A stretch of 64,000 nucleotides of DNA from Akebia trifoliata (Eukaryota > Streptophyta > Magnoliopsida > Ranunculales > Lardizabalaceae). The notes beneath the pieces are model-generated. The model ran no database searches. It worked only from the letters and a program-made list of their open reading frames with translations, and had not been told where the DNA came from. How positions within the stretch are numbered: position 1 is the first letter of the stretch; the number at the start of each line of letters is the position of its first letter. The translations under genes and the position numbers were made by a program. The stretch spans positions 46,113,560 through 46,177,559 of the forward strand of contig CM030711.1 of assembly GCA_017979445.1 (NCBI GenBank), read 5' to 3'. This document shows, one piece after another, positions 23,225-34,662 of the stretch.

Positions 23225-23580
23225 GGGAAATGTTCGGCACCCTACTATTTACCCTACACTTTGTCATACGTGTGTTTGTCCTACATGAATTAGAAGTTTT
23301 TGAATGAACTGATTTTTGGTAAGATGATCTCTACAGTTAGGAGATCCTCCTCACCAAAAATCAGCCCATTCCAAAATTTCTAGTCTCTTGTTTATAAGTT
23401 GAAAAATCATGGACCGTCCATTTTTTGTAAATCATTTTTGATGGGATTAGAAGTTTTGGAATGAGTTGACCGAGGAGATCATTCTCATAAAAAATCAGCT
23501 CATTCCAAAACTTCTAACCCATGTAGGACAAAACACGTATGGCAAAGCATAGGGTAAATAGTAGGGTGCCGAACGGACCC
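23225..23580. mobile_element. MULE-type MITE with 9-bp target-site duplication
   Basis: A 356-bp palindromic element. Left terminal sequence GTTCGGCACCCTACTATTTA near 23232 is mirrored at the right end by its complement near 23555-23575, extending over about 55 bp with few mismatches. The exact 9-bp direct repeat TTATGTAAA flanks it (23216-23224 and 23581-23589), which is typical of Mutator-like elements. It has no coding capacity. Its inner GATCATTCTCA...AAAAATCAGCTCATTCC sequence recurs in the elements at 31695-32106 and about 56890-57430. Confidence 0.8.
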
Positions 23581-23663
23581 TTATGTAAATTGGGTTTTTT
23601 TCCTTCTTGGAGTACAATATTGTTATGGCGGAGAGGAGAGAGGGGGTAGTTGCCCCCTTCAAT

Positions 23664-23917
23664 TATGTGGGTGAGTTAAAAATTTGATTATTATATGATA
23701 CATCCTTGTGTTTAACACCTACTCCCCCAATCCCCACTCCTTCAATTTGTTGCCCCTCTTGCCTTTTGGTGAATATTTGAAGTACCCCATTTGTGTGGGT
23801 GAGTTAGAAACCCTTGAAATTTGATTATTATATGATACATCCTTGTGTTTAACACCTACGCCCACTCCTTCAATTTGTTGCCCCTCCTCTTGCCTTTTTG
23901 TGAATATTTGAAGTACA
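23664..23917 (+). repeat. Tandem duplication, about 127-bp unit
   Basis: Two direct copies share GTGGGTGAGTTA, AATTTGATTATTATATGATA, CATCCTTGTGTTTAACACCT, ACTCCTTCAATTTGTTGCCC and GTGAATATTTGAAGTAC. The second copy starts near 23790. No coding signal. Confidence 0.7.
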
Positions 23918-24888
23918 ATTTGTGTTTTCTAAGTGCTGACACACCCACCTTGACCATTTTGCCCCCTTTTTGACCAATTTTCCCCCTCCATCTCAATTGT
24001 TTTTTAGACACCCTTATATCAAATTGCTAAATATTTGACTACCCTATTATTTTCAAAACTGATGTATTACCCTTTGACTTCAGTCTACTATCATAGATTA
24101 ATTGAAAATAACTTAAAACCCCTTTTCTTTAACCTTTGACAAATAAATCCTGTGAATTTTCTATCAAAATCGATCTTCTTCAAATTGGTCAACCTTACTA
24201 TTATTAGAGACTACGAGTCTAACCCAATCTCAAAATCATGGTCATAAGGTGAGGGTTACCTTCTCCTCGTACACTATACATAGATTGGGCTCTCATAAGC
24301 ACGTGGGACACCACATGCAGAGCCAAGGAACACTTCCACTCATCTAGAAACAGATGAGCCCAACTTTGATACCATATTAAGATCCATGGACGTAATTTAA
24401 CTTCAAAATCATGATCATAGGTTGTCTTTTCCTTATATACCGCACAAATTGGGCTTCCATAGGCGATGTAGGACTATTGTTCTAACAACTACAATATATA
24501 GTTTTGCCCACTACGCGAAAATCCTGGCTCCACCCCTGGTAATGAATACATACGTTTTGTCCATATATGTTTCAAACAGAGTATATTTTCCGTCATCTTC
24601 GATCGATTGGGGTGTTTAAAATTGTCACTCAATGTTGTTGAAAGGTAATATTAAGAATACTTGCTTTGGGAGGTACCCTTGACGAAATAATGCCCTTCCG
24701 AGTTGGCTAAGAACATAACTACAAATTCCATAAATACTATTAATAACTTTTTATAAGAATTCTCAATGCTATAATATGAGATGCTATTTTTATTTTATAG
24801 CATTTTTTCTCTAGTTATTAAATGTGCTTTAATGTTAAAAAATATTTATAAAAGTGGTAAAATTATGATTTTGCAAATTAAACAAAGG

Positions 24889-25255
24889 AAAAATTACTTA
24901 ACAGAACCTTGGGGTAGGGACTTCTTTATAATTGCATCCTAAGTTTAGGGTCGGTATCTTAACGATACAGTTGATAAATCTTTCTTTCATAATGCCCCTC
25001 ACCCTAGTAACAAACTCAGATAGTCGTGATTGATGATTCAAATCATTGATCTGAATGGTTGCAAACGGTCAAGTTGATCTCAATGATTTGATTTGGCAAT
25101 CTTGACAAATTGAATTATCGATATCTCAACGATAGAAAAGGAAAGGGGCATTAAGAAAGAAATTTTTTACTAAAGGACCATCAATGTTATGGCCAAAGAA
25201 GTTAGGGGTATTTAAAAAGAAATACATCCATTAGGGTGCATTACATAATTTTCCT
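24889..25255. repeat. Palindromic MITE-like element
   Basis: The left end GGAAAAATTACTTAACAGAA and the right end, complement GGAAAATTATGTAATGCACC, form imperfect inverted repeats. Inner sequences ATCTCAACGATA and TATCTTAACGATA also mirror each other. It resembles in layout the larger element at 47010-48017, which also begins with a GGAAATTTACTTAAAAGG-like end. No target duplication was clear. Confidence 0.5.
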
Positions 25256-26260
25256 ATTTTAAGAGTGCCAAACCAGTTATTTTTATACAGTAACTTTGAG
25301 CTAAAACAATATTTTACCCCTTACTATATAAGAAAACTTATAACTATCATGAGTTGAATTACTCAATCCGAGTCGCCATCCCCTCTCAACTGCTATTTTG
25401 GAGAGTCGAGATCATTTGAAAGATTTCCAACGCACTCGCCACCTCCTTCTCCATTTTGGAGAATGGTGTTTTCAATCACCAAAATTGATAGCAAGTTTGG
25501 AGTCACCATTTTTTAACTTTAGACGAATTCATCTCCTAAGTGCTATTTTGAATAGTCATTTTAAATTTTCAGTATCTCCAATAAATATTTCTCTTCATTC
25601 CCATTTTTGATTGAATTAGATAACATGATTAAAATGCATATCCCTTGAATATCCAAAATGATTATCTATAAGCACATAACTATCCATTATAGATAATCAT
25701 TTTAGATATTCCCCTCAAAGTTACTCTAACATGATGATTCGACAAACAAGTGCATTTATAAAAACCTATAAACTTATTCTTTAATCCATAGTCATCTTCA
25801 ATCTTTTGTGGCAAACCATTGCTTTTTAGTTTGTAAATTTTGTAACATAGTTCTAAAAATATATTTGAATATCAGTAATATTTAAAATAAATGGAGAGTC
25901 AACATGGACAACTCAAATAAATGTATTTTAATTTATATAATTTTAGAAATTGTTTTAAATATTTAAAATAAATAGAAATTAACATTTAACTTTTTTATTT
26001 ACAAAAATACTATATAGTTGAATAACAATAACTTAGAGACACATTTTGATCAATCTCACTTAGTCTCTTTCTATCTTTGACTCGGCTGATTTTTGAAAGT
26101 TGACTCAGAAATTTGGCTTCATCGTGTAAATGGTTCGAATACTTCACGAGGGATCACAAAATTTTGTTTTCCAACTCAAAATGTCTATTAAGCTAATCCT
26201 CTCATATAGTCATAAGGGAATTGATGTTAAGGATGTTGCATGGTTCCATATTAAATATAA

Positions 26261-26469
26261 GAGTTTTGATAATATGACTCACCAAGTGGCATACTCAATC
26301 GACTCTCAAACATGGACAAGTTCGGAAATCGTAAATATGTATGCCTCGAGATACACTTTTATGGGAAAGTGCAATTGTATATCCCGAGACATACATATCT
26401 ACAGTTCCAACTTGTCACGTCAGAGAGTCGATTGAGTATGCGACTTGGCGAGTCATACTATCATGACTC
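26261..26469. mobile_element. Tourist-like MITE (TAA target site)
   Basis: A 209-bp near-palindrome: left GAGTTTTGATAATATGACTC and right, complement GAGTCATGATAGTATGACTC, extending inward through GCATACTCAATCGACTCTC. Flanks are TAA on both sides, which would fit a PIF/Harbinger-type 3-bp target duplication. Relatives: 41688-42153 (interrupted by a hAT MITE), 52561-52797 and 53041-53273. Apparent open frames across it are artefacts. Confidence 0.7.
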
Positions 26470-27129
26470 TAAAGATGATAAAAACATCAATCAAGAACCA
26501 TAAAAGACAACAAATTAGGAAACAGATAATGTAATCTTATTACAGGCAGCCTTGTCCTTACTCAAAGTTCACTTTCACGGGTAATAGGAAAATAAAAAGA
26601 GTCGTGCTGGAGTGATCTCCAGATTGGACCTCATATTGTACATCTTGATGTGAAAATGGATTGGATTCATAGATGCTTTTTCACTCGTTTTTCGAGAAAA
26701 AATATCTATGGTTCCCATGTAATTTCACGGGGTGTGCTCCGTGAGGTCCAATCTTAAGGTCACCTCAGCATTATTCAAATAAAAAAACAAAAAAGAAGTC
26801 ACTGTTGGAGTTGTTCAGATTCCACAGCTCATCCATTCGCTTATTTGATCCTGTTCGATTACCCTGGACAAATAAAATAAATAAGAAGATAAAAAAAATT
26901 TTACACACCCCAAATTGTGTGAGCCTATGTAAGAAAAAGTGCTCCAAAATTTGATTGGGATACAAAGCCCAAGGCCATGAATGGAAAAACCCTCACCTAA
27001 AGTCGATGATCAAAGTCCAAAATATACCAATTTGGCCCATAAGCCATTAACCCTTCACAAGAAAGACACATGACACCCTTTCATTTACTCTTCTAAAGGC
27101 TTGCCACTTGGCAATATTGCATAGTTTTC

Positions 27130-27340
27130 AGGGGTGGAGTCAGGATTTTGCCCATGTGGGGGCAACTAAGAGTAGAACAAATTCAATGGGGACAATTAAG
27201 AGTGGAAAAAATTAGTTATGAGGGCAATAGTGACAGTTTTTTATCTGACACTAAAATCTGTTGCAATAGCTCACTAATCCATAGATTTTCAAAATTCTTG
27301 TGGAGGCTAGAATCCCTAGTGTAAATCCGTCCTTGCATAG
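27130..27340. repeat. CAGGGG-type hAT MITE relative
   Basis: Left end CAGGGGTGGAGTCAGGATTTT, right end AAATCCGTCCTTG, matching in diverged form the termini of the intact hAT MITE at 41880-42131 (CAGGGGCGGA). Possible flanks CATAGTTT and CATAGGTC agree only partly, so the target duplication is uncertain. Confidence 0.6.
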
Positions 27341-28429
27341 GTCCCAATATTTAAGGAACTTTTCATTGGTGGACTATTACTCAAAGTTCATTCATTTGTC
27401 AACCCTCTATTATTCAAAGTCCATGGATAAGTCAAACCTTTGCTCAAAAAATCTTATATGTCATCATTTGAAAGTAAAATAAAAAAGAAAAATATTTGAG
27501 ACTTATGTAAATATGTTGAAAATCATAGGCATGAAATATTTTATCTTTAAAATGTAAAAAAACACCAAAGTACATGTACTTGGTCCTTTTAACTACATGT
27601 CACGCTCTAAGATGGTCTATTTGAAAAATATGCATTTGCCCATGATTTTTGAGATATTTTCATGAAAATTAAATATTACGTTTCCACATATTCATCTCTA
27701 ATTCATGCTCCCGAAAATTATTTTTTGCCTACCACTTTCCTTCCAAATATCTCTCTCTTATTCATGGGCTTGACTCGTACAAGTCAATGATATCTTTTGA
27801 TAATTTAAAATCAAATTATATTTATTTACTATATTCAAAAAGAAAAGAGAAGAAAAGAAAATTTATACAGCGCACATAACTTGACTAGTTTGCAATCGAT
27901 CTAGTTAGTATTTTCAAGAGTGGGGACAACAGGACACAATGTGAAAAAAGCTCAGATTCAACGGTCCAAGTCTGTTGAATCTTGTAAAATTTGATGGACC
28001 ATGGTGTCAAATTTTTCATTGTCAAATTTTTTCATTCAACGGGTCAAAATCGTCAAATTAATAGAGGATGAGAGAAATCAACGGTTCTAACCCGTAAAAT
28101 ATAAGGAACATCACAAGTTATGACAACCCTAGGCCGTCAAATTTTGGTTTCTAAAATTCATGGGCCTTGGCCCGTTGAATTTTTATGTAGAATTTTCCAA
28201 TTTTCACATGGTAGGAGCACTTGCCCATTGTCCCCACAAGATTTTTTTTTTTTAATTATAAAGATGGATAACAATGGTGGAAAAGAAAACCCTACAACTA
28301 TGTCCTTACAAGAATTTTTTAAATTTGTAAGGGTATTAATTACCCTAACATAAACAAAATCTTGGCTTCGCCCCTAAGTTTTCCAAGTTTTGTAGTGACA
28401 ATACGTTTAAAATTCAAAATGGTGAGTTG

Positions 28430-28625
28430 ACTCATAAGAACCTGATCGTCTTCCTCCCAGTGTTGTTGCCTGCTGGGGGAAGGAAGGAAAGTAGGGTTTC
28501 CTTCCAGGACCGGAGAAGGTCAAACTCTGGGCGGGCTGCCAGGTTTCGCCTACGCTACGCTTTCACAAGATTGAACCTTTTTTGTTCAACCGAAGTTAAG
28601 GAGTTCCATAGCATGTCCTCGGCGC
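28430..28625. other. GC-rich island, possible organellar DNA insertion
   Basis: About 200 bp that is markedly richer in G and C than the surrounding AT-rich DNA, with GCTGGGGGAAGGAAGG, GGACCGGAGAAGGTC, GGGCGGGCTGCCAGG and CCTCGGCGCCCAAC. It lacks inverted ends and matches no repeat elsewhere in the window. Composition suggests a fragment of mitochondrial or other foreign origin, or part of a GC-rich transposon; I cannot identify it. Confidence 0.35.
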
Positions 28626-28969
28626 CCAACTTGGGTAAATTAAATAAATATACCTTAATGTTATTACATATTTAAAATTATTTTGTGTTTTACAATTAAT
28701 AATGATATTCATTTATTATTTTCTAAAAAATATGATAAAGCACATGACTCACTAGAGTTTGAATCCCAACTCTTCCTTATTGAAATGATTTGGCCAAGTT
28801 TCTTTAATTTAGCGATAAATCTCAAACATGGTTTTAAATCTTGTCTAACATCGAGATGACTTGCTCGAATTATCTTGGTATCATCCATGAATAAGATGGA
28901 TAGACAAGGTGTCTCACATGTGCAAAATCTTGCGAGATTAAGGAAAGCACTCGGACGATATTTAGAAAA

Positions 28970-29325
28970 TACCATACTAGTCACTAAAACTCATTTGGGA
29001 CACTAGTTTGTCCAACATTTTTTTTTTAAATAATATCCCTCATCGGTTTATTTTTTAGTGAAAAAGGTAAATGTATATAGGTTTTTTACACAATAAATGT
29101 TTGTTTACACAATAAATACTATAAACATTTTAGTATTTTGAATTAATTTTTTTTTATAGTAAATATTTTAGTAATCAATACCAACATAATAAATATATTT
29201 ATTGTGTAAAAGACTAACATACCCTTATCTTTTTCAAACAAAATAAAGAAATGTATTATTAAAATAAAAAAGTGTTGGACAATGCTAATGTCCCCATGAA
29301 GTCCTGGACATTAACATTCCCATAT
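28970..29325. repeat. MULE-like MITE copy (empty-site relative of 44497-45476)
   Basis: Inverted ends TTTGTCCAACA (left) and GTGTTGGACAATGC (right) enclose AT-rich sequence with AATAAATATATTTATTGTGTA and AAAAGACTAACATACCCTTA. The same sequence, in the same order, forms the outer element at 44497-45476, but this copy lacks the inner Tourist-like insertion: here TAGTAAATATTTTAG is uninterrupted. Confidence 0.7.
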
Positions 29326-29906
29326 ATATAATTATAAAATGAGTTAAATAATTTATCACATTTGATATGAGTTGACTTGTCCATGAACAAGATTATATGT
29401 CAAATCGAATTTTAGAATCATGAGCTGAAACGAGTTTTACTAGCAACAAGTCATTGAAGCTCAATATTGGAGTCGAATCAACTCAACTCCTCTGGTTTAG
29501 AGTTGACCCGACAAGTACTGAAACATAGAACCATAATTTTAAATTTAGAAAATATATTTTGATTTTTTAAAATAAATAATTTGTTTGTTTATTCTTCACA
29601 AAATATTATACATAACCAAAATAACTCTTTTGACTCTGTGACCCAATGAATGGATTCAGTAAGAAACTACCCTTTTTTTAAAAGAGAGATTCTATTGGCA
29701 CACCAACTTTTACTTACAACACATATAGATTGGTGTCTTATAAGCAAAAGTTGATGTGTTTTGAGGACATGGGGTAGGGGAAGGGGGAAAGATGAGTGTG
29801 AACCCATAGAAAATTTGGGTAAAAAAATAATAAAATAAAGGCTCATCCTATCTCATCCCAACTCTCAAATGGCCTTAAGAAACAATATCTGTCAAAATCA
29901 AGGAAA

Positions 29907-29916
29907 CTATATATAG
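29907..29916 (+). promoter_or_regulatory. Probable TATA box of the PLAC8 gene
   Basis: CTATATATAG lies about 150 bp before the PLAC8 start codon, an acceptable distance for a TATA box giving a leader of roughly 120 nt. Assignment is by position and sequence only. Confidence 0.45.
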
Positions 29917-30064
29917 AGAGATAAGAGTGATAATAATTCCAGGTCAAACTTGATAAGTACAAGGACATTTTAAATGCTAAGGAAACACATATTGTGTATA
30001 ATTGAATTCTGGGGGTGTGTGGCTTTAAAACAAGGTTGAATTACTAAGTTAATTTTGAGATCAA

Positions 30065-33000
30065 ATGGGGAGGATCCAAAGCGAAACATGGCAGCCAGGG
30101 GAACCAGTTGGATCGGTTGCACAAACACAAGATGGAGATATTACTGCAGTACCTTTTCCACCGGCACAGCCGGCTGTAGGGAACGATAGCTGGAGTGTAG
30201 GAGGAGGTAATGAGGTTTATGGTGATCCTCAATTTCATCATCAAACGGTTCAGAATCATATTGGAGTGCCATGGACAACTGGATTGTTTGATTGCCAACA
30301 ACACCAGATTAACGGTAATTATATCTTGAGAGAGAGAGTCTTACATTGAGAAACTCTTTCCTTACTTTGATAGTGAAGAAAAAGGCCTTACTAAGTCTCA
30401 TCCACCGTCAAAAAGGCCTTGAGATACTTAAACAAGACCTCAAGATTTGTTACGAATCTCAAGGGAATGAAACATGGCATGAGGGGAGCATATCCTCTAT
30501 AGCTAGTATCAAACATTGAGGGTGTGCCACATCATAAAGATGGTTACATCCAATCATTTAAATTTCGAATTTTAATAACCGTCTAATACTTGATCTAAGC
30601 AACTTTTTTATTTTTTATTTTTTTAATAATTTTTTTTTTCCAAATCTGATCTAAACGGTGAGTACAAGAAGACCGTGTTGTTAATTAAATTTTTTTTTTT
30701 CCAATTTGATGTTGGATGGTAGATCAAGAGCTACAAGAAAAATGGGCTACAGAGGATATCTCGTAACCTGAAATGATCATTTTCCTATTAAGTAGGGTCA
30801 GGTCTAATATGAACCTGAACCAAACCGATAGGAAGCATAATCGTAAGGTTCCATTGGATGGATATCTAAAATTGATTTATTTTGACATTATATATGATTA
30901 AAGACTTTTCTATATTTTAAAATTAATATATGTTATATAATTTTTTTTTCAATTTTTCATATAAATTATGTATTGGAGTTTAAAATGGATCATCTTTTTT
31001 AAAAGTTTATAACTTGTAAAAAAGAGGAATTTATTTTTTGAAAAATATCAATAACTCATATGAATAAATTAATATAATAAAATTGATACTTTATAGATAA
31101 TATATTTTAAATTTTTATACAAAAAACACATAAAATTTATAAGGATTTGAAATATTTTGTCACATTCTATTTTTGAAAATTGGATCCGACGGGTATCCAT
31201 GATTCTTGGTAATTCCAATTACACTTATTTTAGATCTGGAAACGAAATAATATAATGGTTATGGTTCTAATTATTTTAAGAACCGAATTGGAACCCACCC
31301 ATTGACACCCTTATCACCAAGTTTTAACTCTCAATCATCTATCTTAAATTTATTAAATATTTAAAATTAAATTTGTAATTGTTTTACTTTTTGAAAAGTA
31401 AAAAAATTAGATACAACCATCTAACTCGATTGAGTTTCTAATAGAAATCAGTATATTTCCAAATTAATTGGGTTGAGTTTCCCAATTGACTTGATGAATT
31501 GGTTAAAATAATGATTAAGTATGAGCAATGCCATATTCATATTTAAATAATTTTCTAATCGTTCTTTCTTTCTTGCAGCTACTATGACAGCATTTTTGCC
31601 ATGTGTGCCATTTGGGCAAATATCTGAGATTTTGGATGAAGGAGAAATGAGTACGGACCAAAAAAAAACATCTTAATTATATATATATATATGTGGGTCA
31701 GGCTCAAGGGTCATATGAGAAAACATATGAGAAAACTTTCGTTTTTCAAAATAAGGGTTAGAGGTTTTGGATTGAGCTGATTTTTTGCAAGGATGGTCAT
31801 TAGGATGAGAAGATCATCCTCACAAAAAATCAGCTCAATCAGAAACTTCTAAATCCATCAAAAGTGATTTACAAATTAGATAAAAATTGGTAAAAAATCG
31901 ACGGTCCACATTCTAAATCACTTTTAATGGGGTTAGAAGTTTCAGATTGGGCTGATTTTTTTTTTTTTTTGGATGATCTTCCCATCATACAGATCATTCT
32001 CACAAAAAATCAGCTCAATCCAAAATTTCTAACCCATATTTTAAAATTTTATTTACCGTTAAAAATTTTCTCATATGTTTTCTCATATGGCCCTTGAACC
32101 TGACCCTATATATATATATGTATGTGGGGCTCGAGATTTTGGTGAATATTTGAGATAGGACTTGAATTCATAAGTGAAGACTAATATAAAAGAGTCATTA
32201 TAGATGTACGTGGCTGACGTGGTAAAAGCACATAGCCATTGGTCATTTTCTTCGGGATAAACAACGGAAAAGATTTATGATTTTGTGCCTTACTACATCA
32301 GTCACGTACAAATCACGTATGTATTAGCATGTCATTTTTATCGTTAGTCAATAGAAAATGATCTTAATACCCTTAACCAAAATTTGAAGTCTCACAAATG
32401 CTCCTATTTTGCAAATAAAATAAGGAAAATGCTGAAGTAATATTGAAATTGATATCGATTCACACATTGCTGATGGATGTGTGTATGGAGCCATAGATGC
32501 TTTTTGTCAAGATACGAGTGAAAAGTAGCTATGGTTATGTGCGCATCTCCACATCAGCAATGTATGAATCAATGTCAATTCCAATGTCACTCCAACATGG
32601 CAAATATCATTATAATCATTTCCGTCATAAAATAATAAATTTATAATCCCACGAGCCTATAAACATCCAATTTAATTTCTAAAATAACAAAATATTCTTT
32701 TTATTATCTTCATGGTCCCTCAAGTACTATTTGAATTACAAAAAGGCATTTATAATACATGTGCATTTGCACCACGTACTACTTCAAATAAATAAAAGTT
32801 TCAAGATGATGAGATTTTCAAATAAATCAAAATTTTTACCCTAGAGATGGAAGACGTTACAAATTATGGACACTTGGGGGAAATTCTTCGAAGGGATTTT
32901 GTTAATTTCTCCTATAAGGCCAGTAGTTTTGAAAACGTAGGGGGTATTTCAAATATTCATCAAAGAATAATGATTTTCTGATGCTCATTCTGACATAAGC

Positions 33001-34662
33001 CCCCATCGGGATAAGTAGAATCATAAATCTTTTTCTTGAGTATCTGGATACAAATGATATACGGTTCTGCAATGGGAGTCATATGTTAGAGGAGAGGCAC
33101 CAGATTGTCACCACTCTTTGTCACGACTCTTCATCAAAGCCACTTATCTAAATTTCCCTATTTTCACATTATTTGTACATGTAATTTGACTTAATTTAGT
33201 ATTTAAAACTAAGCTCATGGTGTTGACGTGTGTATGTAGCTTGTCCTCTTGGAAGTTTCATCTACCTTTTGATGATGCCAGCACTATGCAGTCAATGGCT
33301 TATGGGTTCAAAGTATAGAGCTAAGTTAAGGAAGAAATATAATTTGGTTGAGGCTCCACATGAAGATTGGGCTTCTCATGTCTTTTGTCCTTGTTGTTCC
33401 CTTTGTCAAGAATTTAGAGAACTCAAAAATAGAGGAATTGACCCTACTCTTGGTATATTTTCTCTTACCTTCTATTTATTTCTTGCTTGGCAATCGTGAT
33501 TGGATTATCCTCATGTGTGATGTGTGTCTATTAATGATTTTTCTTAAAAAAATTATTTGGATACTAATAATTGTAAGAATTTGGACTTGATTTAAAGACA
33601 TACAGATGTATGATATGGAGATAACATCTTATATTTTATGTTGTGTTTGGATTGAGAGAAATGGAGAGAAGAGAAGAGAAAATAAATGACTTTCTCTCCA
33701 TTTCTCTTGTTTGGACTATTAAGTGAAGAGAGAATAGAAAAGAGTTCGAGAGAAGAGCACATAAGAGAAAAAATGTGAGTTTTCTTTCTCTCCAAAAATG
33801 GAGAGAAAAGGAGAGAAATAAAGAGAAATTCTTTTAAAATATTGTATAATTTTTAACTCTACCCGTAGATTTCTTTTAAGATAGTTTAAAATTTCAAAGT
33901 TGTCTCATTGTCTCTCTTGTCAATCCAAACATGATGGAGAGAAACTGAATTTCCCTTCTCTACTTTTAATGGATTTCTCTTCTCTCAACCCAAACAAAAT
34001 GTAAAAGATAATCTTAAATTGGTAGGAGAAGATAATTCTTTAAAACATATTAAAACTTTATTGATAATCTGAATGAACAATTTTTTTGTTTTTTTATTTT
34101 TTTTATTTTTCTGATGATACTTTAAATAGACTTTTAAAAAAATATTAATAATTTTAATTCCACTAAAACTTTCGTACTAATCTTAAAATATTTAATAAAG
34201 ACCTTTGAAAATAATTCTCCAACTCGAAGTACCTAATAAAAATATGTTAAAATAAAAATTATCAAAAATAGGAAATGTAACCCAAAAATTGCATTTTTCA
34301 AACCCCCCCTCACCAATTTTTTTCTTAATTGTAAAATGTTCCAGTAAACTATGGAAATTGTTTACGACATAGCGCTCATCATAATTTTGTTTTTCAAATT
34401 CGTATACTAATAGTCATTCTAATTTACAATTGCCATAAGATCTTGGACGTTAGCATTCCCCATAATATGTCTTGTAACTAAATAAAGTTTAATATATATT
34501 TTTTTCTGAGTAAAATATTTGGGTTATAATTTTGAAAATTGACACACTTGTGAACATCTAAATGTAGGGTGGAACGGATATCTTGCTCAACAACAAGCTA
34601 GACAAATGAAACGTCAAGATGAAGTTAAGACTCTTCCCCAAGATCAAACCATGTTCAAGTAA
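30065..34662 (+). CDS. PLAC8-domain (cell number regulator / plant cadmium resistance-like) protein
   Basis: Exons 30065-30314, 31579-31650, 33240-33452 and 34568-34662 join in frame to 209 aa with GT-AG introns of 1.1-1.6 kb. The N-terminal 70 residues are Gln/Pro/Gly-rich; then PWTTGLFDC starts the PLAC8 domain, followed by FLPCVPFGQISEILDEGE (C92), TCPLGSFIYLLMMPALCSQW (first likely membrane segment), GSKYRAKLRKKYNLVEAP, and DWASHVFCPCCSLCQEFREL (C157, C159, C160, C163), ending LGWNGYLAQQQ. PLAC8 proteins are small plasma-membrane or endomembrane proteins linked to cell-number control (FW2.2/CNR) or divalent metal handling (PCR). The usual CCxxxxCPC motif is reduced here to FLPC, so it belongs to a divergent clade and a metal-transport role should not be assumed. 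The gene converges on the NPF transporter 1.44 kb downstream. Confidence 0.9.
30315..31578. other. PLAC8 intron 1
   Basis: A 1.26-kb AT-rich intron. About 30480-30770 may be a MITE: a CATATCCTCTATAGC block is mirrored, with a mismatch or two, by GCTACAGAGGATATC at the other end. No exon seen. Confidence 0.55.
31695..32106. mobile_element. Palindromic MITE inserted in an AT microsatellite
   Basis: Left end GGGTCAGGCTCAAGGGTCAT and right end, complement GGGTCAGGTTCAAGGGCCAT, both continue ATGAGAAAACATATGAGAAAA. Both flanks are TATATA microsatellite, so a target duplication cannot be read. The interior carries two AAAAATCAGCTCAATC blocks shared with the MITE at 23225-23580, suggesting a common MULE-like family. 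Confidence 0.75.
32427..32600. repeat. Palindromic MITE
   Basis: Left AATGCTGAAGTAATATTGAA, then ATTGATATCGATTCACACAT and TGCTGATG, mirrored at the right by CATCAGCAATGTATGAATCA and TTCCAATGTCACTCCAACAT. Related copies: about 26600-26775 and a truncated one about 59203-59300. It lies in PLAC8 intron 2. Confidence 0.65.
33453..34567. other. PLAC8 intron 3
   Basis: A 1.1-kb intron. It carries a GAGAGA-rich inverted-repeat element at about 33638-33998; the remainder is A/T-rich. Open frames in this interval are chance. Confidence 0.6.
33638..33998. repeat. GAGAGA-rich inverted-repeat MITE
   Basis: Left end TTGTGTTTGGATTGAGAGAA and right end, complement TTTTGTTTGGGTTGAGAGAA, are near-perfect inverted repeats; inside are several TTTCTCTCCATTTCTC/GGAGAGAAAAGGAGAG blocks. 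The end sequence is typical of Tourist-like elements, but the target duplication (possibly TTA/TAA) is not firm. Confidence 0.6.

Larger units (their letters stand above)
21001..30064. other. Gene-free, repeat-rich intergenic region
   Basis: Nine kilobases between the divergently arranged TCX and PLAC8 genes. It contains CAGGGG-type hAT MITE relatives (about 22850-23100, 27130-27340, 28195-28375), a MULE MITE (23225-23580), a tandem duplication (about 23664-23917), a palindromic element (about 24889-25255), a Tourist-like MITE (26261-26469), a small GC-rich island (28430-28625) and a MULE-like repeat copy (about 28970-29325). Short open frames here match no family I know. Confidence 0.6.
31651..33239. 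other. PLAC8 intron 2 with two MITEs
   Basis: A 1.59-kb intron. A 412-bp palindromic MITE (31695-32106) begins only 44 nt after the splice donor, and a second palindrome (about 32427-32600) follows. The rest is AT-rich with no coding signal. Confidence 0.7.

Noticed and set aside
30044..30304. Minus-strand frame opposite PLAC8 exon 1
   Set aside because: Shadow of the real exon; no conserved motifs.
33348..33590. Second plus-strand frame overlapping PLAC8 exon 3
   Set aside because: Out of frame with the conserved CPCCSLCQE exon and not similar to anything known.
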